A stretch of DNA of 6,037 nucleotides from Clostridia bacterium. Its GTDB lineage: Bacteria; Bacillota; Clostridia; Christensenellales; UBA1242. Numbering within the stretch: the first letter of the stretch is position 1; each line of letters starts with the position of its first letter. The stretch lies in NCBI GenBank assembly GCA_023228225.1, contig JALOBO010000090.1:1-6037 (forward strand). Reading direction: 5' to 3'. A program made the translations under genes and the position numbers. Under the pieces are notes generated by a model. The model searched no databases. It had not been told where the DNA came from and saw nothing but the letters and a program-made list of their open reading frames with translations. Of this stretch, positions 4,074 to 6,037 are shown one piece after another.

Positions 4074-4481
4074 ATGCGATTCGATGGAGATATTGTTATT
4101 ACAGACCCGTTATATGTTGTAAATATAGAAGACTGGGACAAATGCAAAGATGGAAAAGACTTGTCTTATATTGGATTAGAAAACTTTATGGTTACTAATA
4201 CACTTTGTGGAGACTGGGAGTGTATTATCATAAATGACAGCAACAAACAGATAGGACATATTCTTGCCGATACAGGATTAGTAGGAGTATTCAGTTTAAG
4301 TGAAATAAGAAAATACAGTAAAACAAGAGAAGCGTCTATTAAAATAGCAAAACCGATAGTTACAATTATTTATGATTTTCACGGTGATGTACAGTTTTAT
4401 AAAAGTATACAGGATGATATTGAATACACTAAAATAAAAGGTGTAGGCAATATCAATTTTCAGAATATTCTTGATATATAA
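4074..4481 (+). CDS. 135-aa phage protein with N-terminal ITDPLY motif
   Basis: AAGGAG (4062-4067) overlaps the previous stop and lies 6 bases before the ATG. The product begins FDGDIVITDPLYVV (3-16), a form of the D-P-C-Y motif that I recall at the start of a family of phage hypothetical proteins; here leucine replaces the usual cysteine. Further conserved-looking blocks are TLCGDWECI (43-51), IGHILADTGLVGVF (60-73) and a late strand VTIIYDFHGDVQFY. The pattern is of a compact all-beta protein with D6, D11, D47 and D66 as candidate ligand or catalytic residues, but no reaction is known to me. There is no membrane segment. It sits in the middle of the P4 unit with 11 bases to the next gene. 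Confidence 0.85.
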   Translation: MRFDGDIVITDPLYVVNIEDWDKCKDGKDLSYIGLENFMVTNTLCGDWECIIINDSNKQIGHILADTGLVGVFSLSEIRKYSKTREASIKIAKPIVTIIYDFHGDVQFYKSIQDDIEYTKIKGVGNINFQNILDI

Positions 4482-4492
4482 GGAGAATACAA

Positions 4493-4825
4493 ATGACGAT
4501 AATGGCTTTTAAGAAACTACCGGAACATATGCCATCGTGGATTGAAAGAGAAATATGTGATATAAATAGAATTGAACCCCCTATCATTGATACTTCTTTT
4601 TATGACCATAATAAAGTAGCAAAGCAGGTTAATGAGGCTTTGGTTTCTGCAAAAATGGCAGTAGAACATTATGACCATCTATTGAAATTATATAAACAGA
4701 CTGTTGAATTTGACGAACGGCGCATAACAGATATATGTCAGGCTTATCATTATATTGCAAAAGAGAAACGTATAGAATTTGATGATGTGAAGAAATTTTT
4801 AGACGAACAGGAGAAACAGAAATGA
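4493..4825 (+). CDS. Uncharacterised 110-aa helical protein
   Basis: AAGGAG (4480-4485) overlaps the previous stop and lies 7 bases before the ATG at 4493; a second in-frame ATG at 4502 would put the site 16 bases away and is less likely. The N-terminal part contains FKKLPEHMPSWIEREICDIN (6-25) and a proline pair IEPPIIDTSF. The rest (about 40-108) is almost wholly helical with charged and aliphatic periodicity, including AKQVNEALVSAKMAVEHYD and a C-terminal DDVKKFLDEQEKQK. A helical-bundle or dimerising coiled-coil protein is likely. Two cysteines (22 and the one in ITDICQAY) are not in a metal motif. The stop overlaps the next start as ATGA, so the products may be made in fixed ratio. Function unknown. 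Confidence 0.8.
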   Translation: MTIMAFKKLPEHMPSWIEREICDINRIEPPIIDTSFYDHNKVAKQVNEALVSAKMAVEHYDHLLKLYKQTVEFDERRITDICQAYHYIAKEKRIEFDDVKKFLDEQEKQK

Positions 4826-5025
4826 AAATAGAAATAACAGAACTTGAAAAAGAAATGCTAAAAGCTAGAACTACTGATTTAGAACACTTTTGTGAGAAAT
4901 ATACAGAAGGAATGAATTGTAATAAATGTCCTGTACACGATCTTTGCTTCGATGTTGCAGGACATATGGAAGTAACAGAATGGTTAATTAGCAACGCAAA
5001 GGTTATTAAGGAAAATATAAAATGA
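4822..5025 (+). CDS. 67-aa four-cysteine mini-protein, possible zinc or Fe-S site
   Basis: The ATG overlaps the previous stop (ATGA); an AGGAG (4809-4813) inside that gene lies 8 bases upstream. The N-terminus is a helix (ITELEKEMLKARTTDLEHF, 5-23). It is followed by C24, C33, C36 and C42, spaced C-x8-C-x2-C-x5-C within CNKCPVHDLC, with H22 and H39 nearby, then a second helix (VTEWLISNAKVIKENIK). Four cysteines at this spacing in a protein this small strongly suggest a structural zinc site, or possibly an Fe-S cluster. Similar 'NCxxCPxxxxC' small proteins occur in Firmicute phages to my recollection, without a known role. It is the central gene of three joined by ATGA overlaps (4493, 4822, 5022). 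Confidence 0.82.
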   Translation: MKIEITELEKEMLKARTTDLEHFCEKYTEGMNCNKCPVHDLCFDVAGHMEVTEWLISNAKVIKENIK

Positions 5026-5267
5026 CTAAACCTGTTTTTTGTATATCTGAAAATGATAATTCGTTTGAATACAGAGCTATAATAAATCATACGGGGACAT
5101 TAAATAATTATGTAGAATTTCTTGGATGTGATTCTATTTATAATCTAAAAAAGTTCATTAGAGATAATGGTTATGTTTCTGCATTAATATCATGCAAATC
5201 TGGATGTTTATCTTATGGTCAGAATATAATATATGATTATCCATATCTACCAAGAAGGAGTAAGTAA
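5022..5267 (+). CDS. Uncharacterised 81-aa protein with four cysteines
   Basis: The ATG overlaps the previous stop (ATGA), and AAGGA (5008-5012) lies 9 bases upstream. The product begins MTKPVFCISENDNSFEYRAI and has a strand-rich feel (YRAIINHTGTLNNYVEFLGC), a helix NLKKFIRDNGYV (41-52), then ALISCKSGC (54-62) and a tyrosine/proline-rich end (YDYPYLPRRSK). Cysteines 7, 36, 58 and 62 could form a metal site, but only the last pair (C-x3-C) is close together, so this is weak. It has no membrane segment. The gene ends one base before the next start codon, and that gene's Shine-Dalgarno lies inside this one. Family not recognised. Confidence 0.76.
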   Translation: MTKPVFCISENDNSFEYRAIINHTGTLNNYVEFLGCDSIYNLKKFIRDNGYVSALISCKSGCLSYGQNIIYDYPYLPRRSK

Positions 5268-5268
5268 A
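5255..5268 (+). repeat. Ribosome-binding-site repeat, copy 1
   Basis: AAGGAGTAAGTAAA, including the stop codon of the upstream gene (TAA, 5265-5267), directly before the ATG at 5269. The same 14 bases occur at 5520-5533 before the next gene, so the pair brackets gene 5269-5514. Confidence 0.6.
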
Positions 5269-5514
5269 ATGACAATAGAAAATATATTAAAAATGCTAAG
5301 ACTTGAAAATTCTGGAGGTACTTTTTTACATGGCTTTTACGACAATCATAATAAATATTATTCTTATAAACAATTTATTATTGATTTTTGTAAAAATAAT
5401 AATATCGATGTGACAGAAAAAATCATAAAAGATTTGCTTAATTTTAATGAATATGGAAATATTGTATTAAAAGATTTTGAAGATATGAAAAATAGTTTGT
5501 ATAAAAGCAACTAA
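5269..5514 (+). CDS. Uncharacterised 81-aa asparagine-rich protein
   Basis: The start is placed at the ATG at 5269 because AAGGAG (5255-5260) lies 8 bases upstream. An ATG 36 bases earlier in frame (5233) has no site and would overlap the preceding gene. The product begins MTIENILKMLRLENSGGTFL and then has HGFYDNHNKYYSYKQFIID (about 21-39), a helix DVTEKIIKDLLNF (47-59) and a lysine/asparagine-rich end. It is soluble, with one cysteine and a mixed helical prediction. The coding sequence is very AT-rich even for this window. It is flanked by identical 14-base ribosome-binding repeats, which may mark it as a separately gained or duplicated cassette. Function unknown. Confidence 0.78.
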   Translation: MTIENILKMLRLENSGGTFLHGFYDNHNKYYSYKQFIIDFCKNNNIDVTEKIIKDLLNFNEYGNIVLKDFEDMKNSLYKSN

Positions 5515-5519
5515 ATAAA

Positions 5520-5533
5520 AAGGAGTAAGTAAA
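5520..5533 (+). repeat. Ribosome-binding-site repeat, copy 2
   Basis: AAGGAGTAAGTAAA, identical to 5255-5268, one base before the ATG at 5535. Other genes here use AAGGAGAT instead, so the shared GTAAGTAAA tail is not dictated by pairing with 16S rRNA. Confidence 0.6.
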
Positions 5534-5534
5534 T

Positions 5535-5756
5535 ATGAAAGATTTTAACACAGTAACGGAAGCAGTTATTTATGTTATTAAACATTACCGAAAAGGACAT
5601 AGGTTTCACGGGAACGAACTTCATGATGATGTATCAGCAATTTATAAACCTGCAATAAAAAAGTATCCTGATACTATTATGAGAATAATGAGAAGATATT
5701 GCTGTTATGATTATGAACTTGTAGACAGAAACAAATCGCTGTATAAAAAGATTTGA
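5535..5756 (+). CDS. 73-aa winged-helix-like protein, possible DNA-binding factor
   Basis: AAGGAG (5520-5525) lies 9 bases before the ATG. Predicted order: helix 1 TVTEAVIYVIKHY (6-18), the loop KGHRFHG (20-26), helix 2 NELHDDVSAIY (27-37), helix 3 YPDTIMRIMRRY (44-55, with R50, R53 and R54 on it), then two strands YELVDRN and SLYKKI that would form a wing. Small phage and spirochaete proteins with the same 'G-x-x-F-H-G-x-x-L ... Y-x-D-T-h-h-R-h-h-R ... N-K-S-L-Y' pattern exist to my recollection and look like winged-helix domains, function unknown. The net charge is basic, which fits nucleic acid binding. If correct it is a second potential regulator, near the end of the visible P4 unit. The stop overlaps the next ribosome binding site (TGAGGAG). 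Confidence 0.8.
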   Translation: MKDFNTVTEAVIYVIKHYRKGHRFHGNELHDDVSAIYKPAIKKYPDTIMRIMRRYCCYDYELVDRNKSLYKKI

Positions 5757-5766
5757 GGAGATTAAT

Positions 5767-5973
5767 ATGATAGATGAAGATTTGAAAAAACAAATGATAG
5801 AATTACGTGAGAAAAATACTGTAATCAAATTAGTGCCGACAGAATACGGGGATTATGATAATGAAACAACATTAATGGTAACTCACAATGGACATCAGTT
5901 TCAGGCAATAGACATTTCACAAAAAGAAGCAGAAAAAATCGTTTCTTTGTTAAAAGAACATTTTAGTATTTGA
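5767..5973 (+). CDS. Uncharacterised 68-aa acidic protein
   Basis: GAGGAG (5755-5760), overlapping the previous stop, lies 6 bases before the ATG. The product begins with a charged helix (MIDEDLKKQMIELREKN, 1-17). Then come a strand VIKLVPTEY (19-27), an acidic turn GDYDNETT, a strand LMVTHNGHQFQAIDI (36-50) and a C-terminal helix SQKEAEKIVSLLKEHF (51-66). That gives a compact alpha-beta-beta-alpha arrangement without cysteine or membrane segment. No known motif is present and I do not recognise the family. It belongs to the P4 block, with 20 bases to the next start. Confidence 0.8.
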   Translation: MIDEDLKKQMIELREKNTVIKLVPTEYGDYDNETTLMVTHNGHQFQAIDISQKEAEKIVSLLKEHFSI

Positions 5974-5993
5974 TATTTATAAGGAGGTTAATT

Positions 5994-6037
5994 ATGTATG
6001 GTTATGTTAACAGTGTATTAAGTGCCAACTGTGCACC
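5994..6037 (+). CDS. Start of a further gene, cut by the window edge
   Basis: AAGGAGG (5981-5987), 6 bases before the ATG at 5994, is one of the strongest sites in the window. The readable part begins MYGYVNSVLSANCA and runs off the end. Too little is visible to name a family. Confidence 0.7.
   Translation, partial: MYGYVNSVLSANCA

Noticed and set aside
4629..5090. Minus-strand open frame of 153 codons
   Set aside because: It lies opposite three ATGA-coupled + strand genes with good ribosome binding sites; the serine/isoleucine-rich translation is typical of an antisense frame.
1..6037. CRISPR array, tRNA, insertion sequence or integrase site
   Set aside because: No regularly spaced direct repeats, no cloverleaf sequence, no transposase-like frame and no attachment-site pattern were seen on either strand.

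Overview
The window is AT-rich (about 30% GC by eye). It holds 19 complete small genes of 41 to 187 codons plus the start of a twentieth, all on the + strand. Nearly all have a strong Shine-Dalgarno (AAGGAG type) 6 to 10 bases before an ATG. Spacing is tight, with several ATGA stop/start overlaps, and almost no product has an assignable function. This is the look of an accessory or early region of a phage (or prophage) of a low-GC Firmicute, probably a gut clostridium. No structural, replication, integrase or host housekeeping gene is present, so this assignment is inference.

Layout. Bases 1-328 are non-coding, with short T-rich direct repeats and, at the extreme left, what looks like the ribosome binding site of a divergent minus-strand gene outside the window. 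Four near-consensus sigma-A promoters of one sequence family then divide the genes into transcription units. P1 (329-357) drives a 60-aa helical protein. P2 (577-605), with a perfect 12-bp palindrome at its predicted start point, drives a membrane-anchored protein, a 124-aa helical protein and a 58-aa protein. P3 (1684-1712) drives two small MYRV-starting proteins, a 50-aa protein and an 82-aa XRE-type helix-turn-helix regulator. P4 (2662-2690) lies inside the last codons of that regulator gene and drives the long right-hand block (2712 to beyond 6037). That block encodes a 187-aa SH3/KOW-like protein, a 41-aa hydrophobic peptide, a possible OB-fold protein, a DPxY-motif protein, a four-cysteine mini-protein, a winged-helix-like protein and several unknowns. 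No convincing terminator separates the units, so the promoters may act as boosters on overlapping transcripts.

The most notable signal is the promoter set. P3 and P4 are 41/44 identical from the -35 through the Shine-Dalgarno. The 17-bp spacers are conserved beyond what sigma-A needs, which suggests a shared regulator; the XRE protein is the only candidate in view. Gene functions are mostly unknown, and family-level remarks come from memory of similar phage proteins, not from a search.
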